Below the pieces are notes generated by a model. That model did no database searches, was not told the DNA's origin, and saw only the letters and a list, made by a program, of their open reading frames with translations. The position numbers were made by a program, and so were the translations under genes. From CAZJBS01 sp964544475 (GTDB lineage: Bacteria; CLD3; SB21), in the NCBI GenBank assembly GCA_964544475.1, contig CAZJBS010000003.1:186001-250000 (forward strand): a stretch of 64,000 nucleotides of DNA, written 5' to 3'. The stretch's first letter is position 1. The number at the start of each line of letters is the position of its first letter. Below are positions 27,031-37,188 of this stretch, one piece after another.

Positions 27031-30000
27031 ATGTCATCCATTCTCAAAAAAGACTCCGAGCTTCAATTCCCGTTGGTGCAGGTCCTGACCGCGTCGGCGG
27101 GTTCCGGCAAAACGGATGCGTTGGCTCACCGGCTTGTGCAATTCCTTCTTTCGAAGGCGATTCCGTCCGGCGATCTCCGGCAGATTCTGGCGGTCACGTT
27201 CACGAATAACGCGGCCGCGGAAATGAAAACCCGTGTGTTGAAACTGCTGAAACAGATCTGTCTCGAATCACTGGACGGGTCGCGAATTCCACCGCTCATC
27301 AACTGCCAGCCAAAGGCGTTGCGGTTGCGCGCCGGCGAGGCCATTGAACTCATTCTGGATCACTATTCGGATTTCCAAGTCAAGACGATCGACAGCTTCA
27401 TGGCATCCGTTTTCAAGGCGTCGGCTTTGGATTTCGGGTTGACGGCCGATGCTGAAATCAGCCTCGAAAGCGACCGGGCGTTGGACAGGGTCTTTGAGCA
27501 GGAAGCCAGATCGATGCGCAGTGAAGTCGAGTTGGAAAAATTCATGCGCGATGTCGTCGACCCCATTGATTTCTCCCGCAAAGAGGACAGCGGTTATATT
27601 TGGGATCCGTACAAACGGGTCAAGACTGACATCAAGGGGCTCTACCGTATTATCGGGCGGTACCCGGAACCGCTGACGGAATCCGATGAAACCAAAAGCC
27701 TGGTGTCGTTACGCACGCGGATCCTGTCGTTGGCCGGGAAGTTGAATGCCCTCATTTCTGGCAAGGAAAAGTTAATCAACAAGAATTTCCGAGGTGATGT
27801 TGCGCAGTTGCTCAAGGGGGATGTCATCCGTGTGCTTGAAAAGACTCCCAAACACGACGTGGTGAATAAAGACGGACAGAGCGCTCCGTGGCGCGATGAG
27901 GTTGAAGCCTTGGCGGATCAGTTGAGAGAAGCCCTCGGAGATTTCGCCAGGGTGCATGCCCGTCAGTTCTATCAGCCGTATGTTCGGCTGATTGGAAGAC
28001 TGGATGAACAAATTCTTTCGGCCGGCCGGTCGCAGGACGAAGTCTATCTTGGCGACGTCCACCGGCGGTTGGCGCAAAGATTGAAAGCCGACGACGTGCC
28101 GGACATGTACCAACGGCTGGGCGACCAGATTGTGCACTTTCTGGTGGACGAATTCCAGGACACGACGCCGATCCAGTGGGCCAACCTGCGCCTTTTGATT
28201 GAGAATGCGATTGCGTCCGGCGGCAGCCTTTTCGTCGTCGGCGACACCAAACAATCGATCTATGCCTTTAATGGCGCCGATTGGAGAATCATGAAGGAAA
28301 TGGAGGACCCCGCGTCCTTCCCGTCGGCGCAATTGTATGATGTCGCCCGGCTGCCGCACAACTATCGCAGTGACGGCGTATTGGTGGAATTCTGCAAAGA
28401 GGTATTCCAGAAGCGGTTGCCGGATGATCTGCACGGCGACGAAAGCGGTCTGACGGATTATGTTCAAGAGGCCCTGGAGCATCGTCTCGAAGCGGGTTAT
28501 GTGACGGTGCGCCTTGTTGAAAAAGAGGAAGATGAAAACGATCCGGCGCGCGATCCGGTGATGTCGTTGGTGCGTGACGTCATTGCCCGCGGATACGCCC
28601 ATGGCGACGTGGCCATACTGGCGGTCGACAACGTGGGTGTGGTGACCGCGAGTTCGTGGCTCAACGAAGCCGGCGTGCCCTTCATCTCCCACAGCAGCCT
28701 GGATGTGCGGCGTCGCAAGATGACCGGAGAAATCATCGCGTTGCTGCGGTTTTTGAATTCGCCGATTGACGATCTCTCTCTGGCTTCCTTCCTGACGGGT
28801 GAGTGTTTTGAAGGATATCTCGCGCTGACCGGTCGTCCGGCGTTGGACGGGCATGCGCTGATTTTCGAGCACCGCGTTTCCGGCAAAGGTCCGTTATATA
28901 AGGCCTTCCAGGAAAAATGGCCCGACCTCTGGAGCGAGTGTTTCGAATCGTTATTGTCGCAGGTCGGGTATCTGCCGCTTTACGATCTGGCCACCCAGGT
29001 TTTCGACCGGTTCCGGATTTTTGAGAATACCGGCGCCGAAGCGGCTACCGCGGCCAAACTGCTTGAGATCTTCAAGGATTTTGAGCAAAACGAAAACAAC
29101 AGCCTCAAGGATTTTCTGGACCCCCAATTTGAAGACCGCCTGGATTGGGAGTTGCAGGTGCCGACGGAAGCCGACGCCGTACATGTCATGACGATTCACA
29201 AGGCCAAAGGGCTTGGGTTTCCCGTGGTCATCGTGATCATTTCAGATGACAAACTGAAAATGGATCAGCCGTTGATCCGTCGCACGGAAGAGGGCGTCTC
29301 GTTGCTTCACATCACCAAGAAAGCCAAAGAGTGGCATACGGAGCTTGCGTCGACATATGACGCGGCAGAGCGCAAGATGCTTGTCGATCATTACAACCGC
29401 CTCTACGTTGCGCTGACCAGGGCCGAACATGAAATGCATATCATCGTCTCGCGTGACAAAGGCCATTGGGAGAAGATGTTTGGCGCTCTGCCGTTTGCGA
29501 AAGGCCGCCCGGGTCGTGGAAAGGCGAGGCACACCGAAGAGCGCGCGCCTCTCTTGCCCCAGAGTGGCAATCGCCTCGACGCCGTGAAGGAGTATCATCC
29601 CGACGGACTCCAAAGCAGAAAACGCGGTGACCGGATTCATCGTGTTTTCGAGAAGATCCAGTTTTTGGAGCACGACATCGAGGCTCAGGTGGTCAAGGCG
29701 GCGCAGAGCGCCAGCGACAACCCGGATCCGGATGAGGTCCGAGTGATCTGCGATGCGTTGGCCCTGCCGGCGCTGCACGATTTGTTTTTGGCCCGGGAAG
29801 GCCGCTCCGTCATGGTTGAGCAGGAGTTCGCCGACAGCAACGGCCAGCTCTTCCGGATGGACAGAATTGTCGTCGACCAGGATGCGGTGACCGTGATCGA
29901 TTTCAAGACGTCGGCCGACGAACGTCCGGAGTATGCAGAGCAGGTCGGCAACTACGCCGGCATGCTGCGCCTCTTTTATCCTTTGAAAAAGGTGAAGGGT

Positions 30001-30045
30001 CTCATCGCCTACGTTGATTTGGGCATCTGTCGGGAGGTCGCATGA
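27031..30045 (+). CDS. UvrD-family helicase-nuclease, AddA/RecB-like
   Basis: This 1004-residue protein is a superfamily 1A helicase fused to a nuclease. Helicase motifs run in order: A-S-A-G-S-G-K-T (residues 11-18), V-D-E-F-Q-D-T, V-G-D-T-K-Q-S-I-Y-A-F, N-Y-R-S-D, V-M-T-I-H-K-A-K-G-L-G-F and Y-V-A-L-T-R-A. The C-terminal RecB-like PD-(D/E)xK domain has F-R-M-D-R-I followed by V-I-D-F-K-T. With the next gene it forms an AddAB-like complex that resects double-strand breaks before RecA loading. The start overlaps nothing; 62 bases separate it from dgt. Confidence 0.9.
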   Translation: MSSILKKDSELQFPLVQVLTASAGSGKTDALAHRLVQFLLSKAIPSGDLRQILAVTFTNNAAAEMKTRVLKLLKQICLESLDGSRIPPLINCQPKALRLRAGEAIELILDHYSDFQVKTIDSFMASVFKASALDFGLTADAEISLESDRALDRVFEQEARSMRSEVELEKFMRDVVDPIDFSRKEDSGYIWDPYKRVKTDIKGLYRIIGRYPEPLTESDETKSLVSLRTRILSLAGKLNALISGKEKLINKNFRGDVAQLLKGDVIRVLEKTPKHDVVNKDGQSAPWRDEVEALADQLREALGDFARVHARQFYQPYVRLIGRLDEQILSAGRSQDEVYLGDVHRRLAQRLKADDVPDMYQRLGDQIVHFLVDEFQDTTPIQWANLRLLIENAIASGGSLFVVGDTKQSIYAFNGADWRIMKEMEDPASFPSAQLYDVARLPHNYRSDGVLVEFCKEVFQKRLPDDLHGDESGLTDYVQEALEHRLEAGYVTVRLVEKEEDENDPARDPVMSLVRDVIARGYAHGDVAILAVDNVGVVTASSWLNEAGVPFISHSSLDVRRRKMTGEIIALLRFLNSPIDDLSLASFLTGECFEGYLALTGRPALDGHALIFEHRVSGKGPLYKAFQEKWPDLWSECFESLLSQVGYLPLYDLATQVFDRFRIFENTGAEAATAAKLLEIFKDFEQNENNSLKDFLDPQFEDRLDWELQVPTEADAVHVMTIHKAKGLGFPVVIVIISDDKLKMDQPLIRRTEEGVSLLHITKKAKEWHTELASTYDAAERKMLVDHYNRLYVALTRAEHEMHIIVSRDKGHWEKMFGALPFAKGRPGRGKARHTEERAPLLPQSGNRLDAVKEYHPDGLQSRKRGDRIHRVFEKIQFLEHDIEAQVVKAAQSASDNPDPDEVRVICDALALPALHDLFLAREGRSVMVEQEFADSNGQLFRMDRIVVDQDAVTVIDFKTSADERPEYAEQVGNYAGMLRLFYPLKKVKGLIAYVDLGICREVA

Positions 30046-32867
30046 GCCGGACCATCCTTCTGTGCGGACGATTGAACCTGGTTGATTACGTGGCCGAACA
30101 CATCCTGACGGGCGCGTCCGACCTGTCGGATCAATTGATCGTGTTCCCCGGCAAGCGGCCGGCGCATTTTCTGAGAAAGGCGATAGCCCGGCGGATTCGA
30201 AGCAGTTTTATGCCTCCGAAGATATTCTCCATGGATGTTTTCATCGAATACCTTCTGTCGGAAAAATTGGGGATGGCTTTGCGTCCGGTGGAAGGGATCG
30301 AGGCGGTCGGTTTGTTGTATGAATGGTACGCGGATAAGATCGGCGGCTTGCTGCCCGGCGCTGGCCGCCACGTTGAGGATATCGTTCCTCTGGGCTTGAA
30401 GTTGATGGAGGAACTGGAGGAACTGCGCATCAACGGCGTATCTTTGAAGAAATTCGCCGAAGCTGTAGCCGATCTGCCGCTGCGGGAAACGCACGTTCTG
30501 AAAGAAATTTATTTGGATTTTTATGAGCGACTGGCCGACCGGGGATTAAGCACACGGGCATCCCGATACAAGACCGTGGCGGACAATGCCGCGTTATTGC
30601 CTCTGACCGATTTCCGCCAGGTGGTGCTGGCCGGGTTTTTCGGTCCGACGGTCAGCGAAGTGACGTTGTTTCGAGAACTCGCGACGCGCGATACGGTGAC
30701 GTTTGTCTATCAGGATGGGCCGGGCATGGAGGACCATCTTAAATCCCTGAAACTGAAGCCTGAAAGAATGTCGGGAGAAAGGGTTTCAACGGATCTGAAG
30801 TACTACAAGGCGGGGGACACGCACAGCGAGGTCTTTGGTCTCAATGCCATACTCGCGGAAATGACCGGTCGGGGCATCGCCCTGGACGATACGACCGCGA
30901 TCGTGCTGTCCAAGCCGGAGTCGTTATTCCCGGTGATCCGGCAGACGGCGCTGGCGCATCTCGATCCTGCGAGCGGGTACAATATCGCGCTCGGCTATCC
31001 CGTCACGCGGACTCCGATTTACGGTTTCTTTCAGAGCCTCTTCGACCTTCTGATTTCGCGTTACAACGGCCAATGGCATGTGCCGGATTATGTCAAGTTC
31101 ATCCTGCATCCGTACACCAAGAACATTCGCCTCGGCGCCCGCGCCGGCGTCACGCGCATTCTGTTCCATTCGATCGAGGAACTCCTGGTGGATGAGACGG
31201 GCCGGGCGTTTATTTCGCTCGAGGAGTTGTCTTCACGGGCTGCGCTCCGTGAGTTGGTTTCCCGGCGACTCAAGGGCCTTGATGATGGACGGCTGACGAC
31301 GGAAGATGTTTTCAGCCATCTGGAAGAGATTCACGCGGCGCTGCTGCGGCCATTTGATGTGAATACAGTCGCGCAGTTTGCCGCGGCCTGCACCGGGGTT
31401 CTGGGATATGTCGCCAAACGAAGCACGGCCAATCAACATCCGCTGTTTGAGCCATTTTGTGAGACCTTTCTGGAAGCGATCGAGATACTGCGGCAGTCGG
31501 GCATTGAGGGTCAGTCCTGCCGGGATCTGGAAGGTTACTGGAATCTGCTTAAGCGCCATTTGGCCTCGGTGACGATTCCATTCCGCGGCACGCCGCTCCG
31601 GGGCATTCAGGTGCTGGATATGCTGGAAACGCGGAACCTGTCGTTTGAGCGGGTCGTCATACTCGACGCCAATGACGACGTGTTGCCGGGTCATCCGCGG
31701 CCGGGTTCTTTCGTGCCAACGCGCGTACGCGAAGCGCTGGGCATGCCGACGTATCACGAGCGCGAAAAAACAAGCCGATATTATTTTGAAACGCTGGTCG
31801 CTCAGGCGAAGGAAGCGCACGTTTTTTTTATCGAGGAGGGACGGTTGGAGCGCAGCCGGTTCGTGCAGCGCTTAGTTTGGGAGCAGGAAAAACGATCCAT
31901 CCAGCCGAACATCCGCCACCTGCCGCACGCCGTTCGCCTGAACAATCCGATGCCCGAAGCCATTGACAAAACGCCGGCGATCGCGGCATTTCTCAAACCA
32001 TTTGCCTTTTCGGCAACGGCGCTGGATGCGTATCTTCGCTGTCCGATACGGTTTTATTACTCGTATGTCTTGAGATTGCGCGAACGGGAGGAAGTCGAGG
32101 CGGACGTAGACATGTCCCGTATCGGCCAATTTGTGCACAGTGTGCTGCACACCTTTTTTACGCCCATGGTCGGCGAGGTCCTGACCGAAGCCGGCATGGA
32201 TTCAGGCCGTATGGACGTCCTGGTGGAGCAGCAGTTTGCGGATGAATTCGGCGAAGAGAACACGGCGGGCCGGCGCATCCTGAAGAAGCGGATCCGGCAG
32301 CGATTGTCACAGATCCTCACCGAATATCAGCTGCCCATGCTTCGGAGCACGACGGTCCGGATTCTCGAGTTGGAAGCGAAATACCGCGTAACAAAAAACG
32401 GGTATGAACTGGTCGGTACGATTGACCGCGTTGAGGAACGGAACGGCAGGATAGTTCTAATGGATTACAAGGTCGGAGCCAATACGTCAAGGATCGGAAT
32501 TAATTTCAAGAAGTTGAACCCGGAGGACCGTCTCACATGGACGAAGTCGATCAAGTCAATTCAACTGCCTTTCTATCAACTGCTTTATTCGACAACCCAT
32601 CCGGACACGTCAGACGGCATTCAACCCATGTACGTCATGCTGGGTCGTCAGAAAATGGTGGCGAAGTCGGAGGAGGCTTTATACGAGAATACGGCTGATC
32701 AAGAGCGATTTCCCGATCTTGAGAGAATCATCTTCAAGCTGCTGGATGAAATAACCGATCCCCACAAACCGTTCAAACCCACCGAACATCCCTCGAAGGA
32801 GTGCCCTGAATGCGCGTTCAAGTTTTTGTGCGGGACGTCCTGGGCGCGGAGTTGGAGGGAAGCCTGA
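30042..32867 (+). CDS. AddB-like PD-(D/E)xK nuclease subunit with iron-sulfur staple
   Basis: This 941-residue protein is the AddB-type partner. Helicase motifs are degenerate: no canonical Walker A is seen at the N-terminus (L-L-C-G-R-L-N-L). The C-terminal nuclease domain shows V-G-T-I-D-R-V and V-L-M-D-Y-K-V. Four cysteines in the AddB iron-sulfur staple arrangement bracket it: one in Y-L-R-C-P-I-R-F and three in C-P-E-C-x5-C near the C-terminus. The 4-base overlap with the AddA-like gene supports a stoichiometric complex. Identity as AddB is strong by motif and context, though overall similarity cannot be computed here. Confidence 0.88.
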   Translation: MSRTILLCGRLNLVDYVAEHILTGASDLSDQLIVFPGKRPAHFLRKAIARRIRSSFMPPKIFSMDVFIEYLLSEKLGMALRPVEGIEAVGLLYEWYADKIGGLLPGAGRHVEDIVPLGLKLMEELEELRINGVSLKKFAEAVADLPLRETHVLKEIYLDFYERLADRGLSTRASRYKTVADNAALLPLTDFRQVVLAGFFGPTVSEVTLFRELATRDTVTFVYQDGPGMEDHLKSLKLKPERMSGERVSTDLKYYKAGDTHSEVFGLNAILAEMTGRGIALDDTTAIVLSKPESLFPVIRQTALAHLDPASGYNIALGYPVTRTPIYGFFQSLFDLLISRYNGQWHVPDYVKFILHPYTKNIRLGARAGVTRILFHSIEELLVDETGRAFISLEELSSRAALRELVSRRLKGLDDGRLTTEDVFSHLEEIHAALLRPFDVNTVAQFAAACTGVLGYVAKRSTANQHPLFEPFCETFLEAIEILRQSGIEGQSCRDLEGYWNLLKRHLASVTIPFRGTPLRGIQVLDMLETRNLSFERVVILDANDDVLPGHPRPGSFVPTRVREALGMPTYHEREKTSRYYFETLVAQAKEAHVFFIEEGRLERSRFVQRLVWEQEKRSIQPNIRHLPHAVRLNNPMPEAIDKTPAIAAFLKPFAFSATALDAYLRCPIRFYYSYVLRLREREEVEADVDMSRIGQFVHSVLHTFFTPMVGEVLTEAGMDSGRMDVLVEQQFADEFGEENTAGRRILKKRIRQRLSQILTEYQLPMLRSTTVRILELEAKYRVTKNGYELVGTIDRVEERNGRIVLMDYKVGANTSRIGINFKKLNPEDRLTWTKSIKSIQLPFYQLLYSTTHPDTSDGIQPMYVMLGRQKMVAKSEEALYENTADQERFPDLERIIFKLLDEITDPHKPFKPTEHPSKECPECAFKFLCGTSWARSWREA

Positions 32868-32891
32868 GCGGATCGCCGGAGGTGGTTTCCC

Positions 32892-32920
32892 TTGTTTCTG
32901 GCCTTTCCGGCTTCTATATT
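32892..32920 (+). promoter_or_regulatory. Possible internal promoter
   Basis: TTGTTT (32892-32897) and TATATT (32915-32920) are 17 bases apart just after the addB-like stop codon. This would give the next gene its own start near 32927 if that gene begins at GTG 32957. Confidence 0.35.
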
Positions 32921-32956
32921 GGCTCCGAATCAGCGTATCCACAAGGCGTTGAGCCC

Positions 32957-33856
32957 GTGAAACCAGCGAAAACCACGATCGATGTCACCGGACTGCTGTC
33001 GGAAGCGGACGAAATTGAACGCCGATTTGCGGAATGGCAAAAGCTGGTCATTGAAGAGGAATTCTGGAAAGAAAAGCAAAAGCGGGATCAGGAATCCCGG
33101 GCCGGCATCGCGGAATTGGAATTGTTGATCACCAAACAGGAAACCGAATTGAAAGGCGAGATGACGGCCTTGCAGGGGCAATTGACGGAGAAGCGGCTCG
33201 CCATTGAGCGATACCAGTACGCCACGACCGAGCACGAGTACGATACGAAGGAATACCAGCGTCTGGCCCCATCGAGACATCGCCATCAGGCATTGATTGA
33301 GACGGGCCTTCGCGAGAAGATTCGCATAGAGGCGATCGAAGAAGAGATGGCGGGGTTGCGGCGAAGACTGGATGGACTCCGTGAAGGTTTGCCATGCGAG
33401 TTTTGCGGCCAGCCGGCCGGCGGCCCCATGGCCGAGCCCATCGGGAAGGCCACCGTGAAACTGGACGACCTGGCAGAGCAACTCCGTCTTGCAACGGAAC
33501 GAATCGCCGCCCTTAGGGAGGAGTACCTGGAATCAGAAAAAAATCTCAAGCGCCTGGAGGAGATCGGCCGCCGGTTGATTGTTTCCGAGATGCGCATGGG
33601 CGAATGCCGTGAGTTGGAAAGCGAAAGCGAAAAGGTGCGCTCCCAGATCGAGCAAATTCAGACGAAGTTGCGCCGGCGGGATTTTGCGCGCAAAGAGCAG
33701 AAGGCGATTGCCCAGCTCGAAAACGACATCCGCCTCAATGGCTATGACGCGGAGAAGCACCGCAGCGCGGAGACACGGCGGGCTGCGCTTGAGACCTGGC
33801 GCGAAAAGAAAATGCGGCTGGATTGGGTGCGGTCCGAGACGGGCGCGGCTGTATGA
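32957..33856 (+). CDS. Coiled-coil protein with central CxxC (zinc-hook-like), unknown function
   Basis: This protein is almost wholly charged coiled coil, broken near the middle by a short turn with C-E-F-C-G-Q-P-A-G-G-P. The two cysteine codons are at 33395 and 33404. That layout resembles the zinc hook of Rad50/SbcC, but there is no ATPase head at either end. The start is uncertain: GTG 32957 is chosen, GTG 32882 is possible, and the ATG at 32810 lies inside the previous gene. Its position directly after the AddAB-like pair suggests a DNA-repair link. Its stop overlaps the next ABC permease start, so co-transcription with the exporter genes is also likely. Confidence 0.6.
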   Translation: MKPAKTTIDVTGLLSEADEIERRFAEWQKLVIEEEFWKEKQKRDQESRAGIAELELLITKQETELKGEMTALQGQLTEKRLAIERYQYATTEHEYDTKEYQRLAPSRHRHQALIETGLREKIRIEAIEEEMAGLRRRLDGLREGLPCEFCGQPAGGPMAEPIGKATVKLDDLAEQLRLATERIAALREEYLESEKNLKRLEEIGRRLIVSEMRMGECRELESESEKVRSQIEQIQTKLRRRDFARKEQKAIAQLENDIRLNGYDAEKHRSAETRRAALETWREKKMRLDWVRSETGAAV

Positions 33857-35091
33857 ATTATACATTGTTTGTGGCCCGACGGTATCTGACTTCCAAACGT
33901 AAGACCGGATTCATTGCGGTCATTGCCAATATTTCCATCGCGGGCGTGGCGTTGGGGACCGCCGCGCTCATCGTCACCCTGTGCATCATATCGGGATTCG
34001 AAAAGGAAATGAAAGCCCGATTCGTGAGTTTTGACGCGCATGTGCGCGTGAAAACCTTCGAGGGCACGCCGCCCATCCGCCACCGTGAGGATCTTGAAGG
34101 CCGTCTCAGGAACCTGCCACACGTCACCGGCGTATCGCCGTATGTGGAAAAAGAGGCGATGATCCGGTCCAGGCGCGTAACGGACGGCATCATGGTGAAG
34201 GGCATCGATGCCACGGTTGCCGGCGGAGTTCTCAATATCGAGAAGGACATCATCGCCAGCGTACGGCCGGGTCGTCTCGTTCTGGCACGCGCGGATACCG
34301 GACTGCCGGGCATCGTCATTGGCAAGAAACTGGCCGATCGGTTATACGCCGGGCTCGGCGACCGCCTGACGCTGTTCAGTCTTCAGAATACGCTCACCTT
34401 CATTCAACAGCCCAGAGTACTGCCATTCCGGGTGACCGGCATTTACCGCAGCGGACTGGCGGAGTACGACAATGTTTTTGTTTATGTCGATCTGCCCGAG
34501 GCCCAGCGTTTGTTCGAATTCGGCGAAACCATTTCAGGCTTTGAATTGAAGCTGGACGACATGGCACAGGCCGGATCCACCGCCCATCACATTTCGTCCG
34601 AATTTGGGTATCCGTACTTTGCGCGAACCTGGTTTGACCTGCACCGCAATCTGTTCGGCTGGCTGGAGACCAACAACCTGGTCATGATGATCATCTTCGG
34701 ATTAATCATCCTGGTGGCCGCGTTCAATATCGTGGGAACGCTTTTCATGATCGTCGTGGAAAAGACGCGGGACATCGGCGTATTGCGATCCATGGGGGCG
34801 CGGGTCTCGGACATCCGGCGGATTTTTCTGGTGGAAGGCGGGTTGATCGGCGGCTATGGGGCGTTGTTTGGAGCGGCCCTTGCGTTGGCGCTGTGTCTTG
34901 CGCAGAAGGAATTCAGGATTATCGGTTTGAATTCGGATATTTATTTCATGGATGCCGTTCCCGTGGAGATCGGGTGGTCGTATTTTGTCATCATCATGGC
35001 TTTGGCCCTCGCGCTGTGCATTGCGGCGGCGGTGTTTCCCGCTTTGCGGGCCGCCCGCCTGGATCCGGTCGAAGCCATACGGTACGAGTGA
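33853..35091 (+). CDS. LolC/LolE-type ABC transporter permease (first copy)
   Basis: This 412-residue permease has the LolC/E layout: N-terminal A-R-R-Y-L-T-S-K-R-K followed by a membrane helix, a large periplasmic domain (about residues 45-260), and three C-terminal helices ending A-A-R-L-D-P-V-E-A-I-R-Y-E, the FtsX-family tail. Such permeases extract lipoproteins from the inner membrane. The ATG at 33853 overlaps the preceding stop; a second permease follows after 3 bases, and the ATPase is at 37189. The two permeases probably form the heterodimer of a LolCDE-like exporter. Confidence 0.9.
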   Translation: MNYTLFVARRYLTSKRKTGFIAVIANISIAGVALGTAALIVTLCIISGFEKEMKARFVSFDAHVRVKTFEGTPPIRHREDLEGRLRNLPHVTGVSPYVEKEAMIRSRRVTDGIMVKGIDATVAGGVLNIEKDIIASVRPGRLVLARADTGLPGIVIGKKLADRLYAGLGDRLTLFSLQNTLTFIQQPRVLPFRVTGIYRSGLAEYDNVFVYVDLPEAQRLFEFGETISGFELKLDDMAQAGSTAHHISSEFGYPYFARTWFDLHRNLFGWLETNNLVMMIIFGLIILVAAFNIVGTLFMIVVEKTRDIGVLRSMGARVSDIRRIFLVEGGLIGGYGALFGAALALALCLAQKEFRIIGLNSDIYFMDAVPVEIGWSYFVIIMALALALCIAAAVFPALRAARLDPVEAIRYE

Positions 35092-35094
35092 ACC

Positions 35095-36315
35095 ATGTCC
35101 GTTGAACGATTCATAGCGTTGAGATACCTCAAGCCGAGGAAAGACAACCTGTATGTGTCCCTGATCGGACTGATTTCGATCCTGGGCGTGACGGTCGGCG
35201 TGTCCGCGATTATTCTCGTTCTATCCATTCTCAACGGTTTTGAACGGGAAGTCAAGTCGCGATTCATCGGATTTGATGCCCATTTAAAAGTCAAACGGCC
35301 ACACGAAGAACCCATCGCCGCCTGGGAAGGGATGGTGGACACACTGATGCACGAATCGGGCGTCGTCGGTGTTTCGCCGTACATCCTGCAGAAGGCCATG
35401 GTGACAAGCGCCGGCGGCAGCCATGTCGCGTATGTGAAAGGCGTGTTGCGTGAACGCATCCTGTCCGTGACGGGCCTGGAAAAGAGCCTCACCCATGGCG
35501 CGGTGGATTTTTCGGAACAGCCCGGCGGTTATAACGGGATGGTCACCGGCTACAGCATCGACCTGTCGCTGGAGTCGGCCCTGGGAGACACGCTGACGAT
35601 CATCAGTCCGGTCGGTGTCACCAATCCTTTTTCCATACCGGAAGCGAAGCGATTTGTGCTTGCGGGTGTTTTCAAAACGGAGATGTTTGAGTACGACAAC
35701 GCGTATGTTTTCATTGGCCTCGCCGACGCGCAGAAACTCTTTGAAATGGAGGATGCCGTTTCCGGCATCGATCTGGTTCTCTCGAATATTGAAGAAGCCA
35801 ACGACGTCCGCCGTTCGTTGGAGGCCCGCCTGGGGACCGGATGGGTGGTCGAGACGTGGTACGACCAGCACGAAGACCTTTACAGCGCGATGGAAATCGA
35901 AAAATGGGGATCGTTGGTTTTGCTGAGCCTGATCATCATCGTGGCCAGTTTTAATATTGTAAGCACGCTGATCATGGTCGTCATGCAAAAATCGCAGGAT
36001 ATCGGCATCCTCCAGTCGATGGGCGCCGGTTCGCCGTTGATTTCGCGGATATTCATCCACCAGGGCCTGATGGTCGGCGGCGTAGGCATTGTGACCGGCT
36101 GCCTGATCGGATATGGCATCTGCTTTCTGCAAGTGAAGTATCAATTCATCAAACTGCCCGGCGATATCTTTTTCCTGGATGCCCTGCCGATGGAATTGAA
36201 GTGGGTCGATTTCGTCGCCATCGTGATTGTGGCCTTGTTCATCAGTCTTTTTTCGACCGTGTATCCCGCGAGAAAGGCCTCGGCGCTTCTGCCCATGGAT
36301 GCCTTACGGGCTTAA
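35095..36315 (+). CDS. LolC/LolE-type ABC transporter permease (second copy)
   Basis: This 406-residue protein is a paralogue of the preceding permease: L-R-Y-L-K-P-R-K at the N-terminus, G-V-S-P-Y-I in the periplasmic domain, and three C-terminal membrane helices with Y-P-A-R-K-A-S near the end. Together with the first copy and the LolD-like ATPase it would make a complete lipoprotein-release complex of the inner membrane. Paired LolC and LolE genes are the enterobacterial arrangement; many FCB members have a single permease, so the tandem pair is worth noting. Confidence 0.9.
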   Translation: MSVERFIALRYLKPRKDNLYVSLIGLISILGVTVGVSAIILVLSILNGFEREVKSRFIGFDAHLKVKRPHEEPIAAWEGMVDTLMHESGVVGVSPYILQKAMVTSAGGSHVAYVKGVLRERILSVTGLEKSLTHGAVDFSEQPGGYNGMVTGYSIDLSLESALGDTLTIISPVGVTNPFSIPEAKRFVLAGVFKTEMFEYDNAYVFIGLADAQKLFEMEDAVSGIDLVLSNIEEANDVRRSLEARLGTGWVVETWYDQHEDLYSAMEIEKWGSLVLLSLIIIVASFNIVSTLIMVVMQKSQDIGILQSMGAGSPLISRIFIHQGLMVGGVGIVTGCLIGYGICFLQVKYQFIKLPGDIFFLDALPMELKWVDFVAIVIVALFISLFSTVYPARKASALLPMDALRA

Positions 36316-36328
36316 GAATGGAGTTGAC

Positions 36329-37180
36329 ATGAAAACCAAGTGGCTTGGAATACTGGGTTTTGTCCTGCTGATGGCCGGTCATCAGCAAACGATCGCCCAA
36401 AAGAGCCGTCTGCATGTGCTCACCTACAAGTACGCCAAGGGGGACAAACAGCGTGTGTCGACCAGCACGTATCGCAATTTCACGACGACGTCGCCGGTGT
36501 ATAAGAATTCCGTGTACGGGGAGACGGCGTTTGATGTTTACGAAGAAATACTGGATAGCCGTGAGGAACTCTACACGATGGCGTGTACGTTCGAATTGAC
36601 GCGATTGACCCGGAACGGTGAAAACCTGACGTACAAGCTGGCCAGGCTGTTCAAGGACGACGTCATGCGATTGACCGTTGACCGGTATGGCGTCGTGGAC
36701 ACGGCGTCGGTCCGGTACGAGAATACGACCGGTCGTTCCAAAGGCAGCATGGCCAACCAGACGAACATCGTCAGGAATTTTTTTGTTCCTCTCCCGGATC
36801 ATCCGGTGAAAGTCGGGGACCAATGGAAAGTGACCGATTATTATTCTTTTGATTACCTGTCGGCACTGGTCGGGGATGTTCGTCTTTCCCAACCGACGGT
36901 CAGGGGCGCGTACACCCTGGAAAGCGTGGATCGCAACCGGGCGACGATCAGCCTCAACATGGAATTCAGCGGCCGAGGGGACTTGTCGGAAGGAACCAAT
37001 GCGTTTGGCGTGGAATTCTTTATCCTCGTCAAGGGCGAGTTTGTGCTGAACCTCACGGAGGGCAAATTGGTCTCCGGCACACTCAACGCGGACGTGGCGG
37101 GCCTGGGTGAGCTCAATCGGGCTGAGGTTCAATTCAAGGGCTCTCAAACGACGAGTTTTAACGTGGAATTATTGGAATAG
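36329..37180 (+). CDS. Exported protein of unknown function in the Lol-type operon
   Basis: The start at 36329 has GGAG upstream and gives a signal peptide (M-K-T-K-W-L-G-I-L, cut near T-I-A-Q); the longer ORF from 36227 lies inside the permease gene. The mature part of about 260 residues is rich in beta strands, with H-V-L-T-Y-K-Y-A-K-G-D at the start. It resembles no family I can name. Lying between the permeases and the ATPase of a Lol-type exporter, it may be a periplasmic partner or a cargo carrier, but that is inference. Confidence 0.7.
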   Translation: MKTKWLGILGFVLLMAGHQQTIAQKSRLHVLTYKYAKGDKQRVSTSTYRNFTTTSPVYKNSVYGETAFDVYEEILDSREELYTMACTFELTRLTRNGENLTYKLARLFKDDVMRLTVDRYGVVDTASVRYENTTGRSKGSMANQTNIVRNFFVPLPDHPVKVGDQWKVTDYYSFDYLSALVGDVRLSQPTVRGAYTLESVDRNRATISLNMEFSGRGDLSEGTNAFGVEFFILVKGEFVLNLTEGKLVSGTLNADVAGLGELNRAEVQFKGSQTTSFNVELLE

Positions 37181-37188
37181 GAGCGACG

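Noticed and set aside
36227..36328. Upstream start for the exported protein of the Lol-type operon
   Set aside because: That part is inside the second permease gene; ATG 36329 gives a proper signal peptide and ribosome site.
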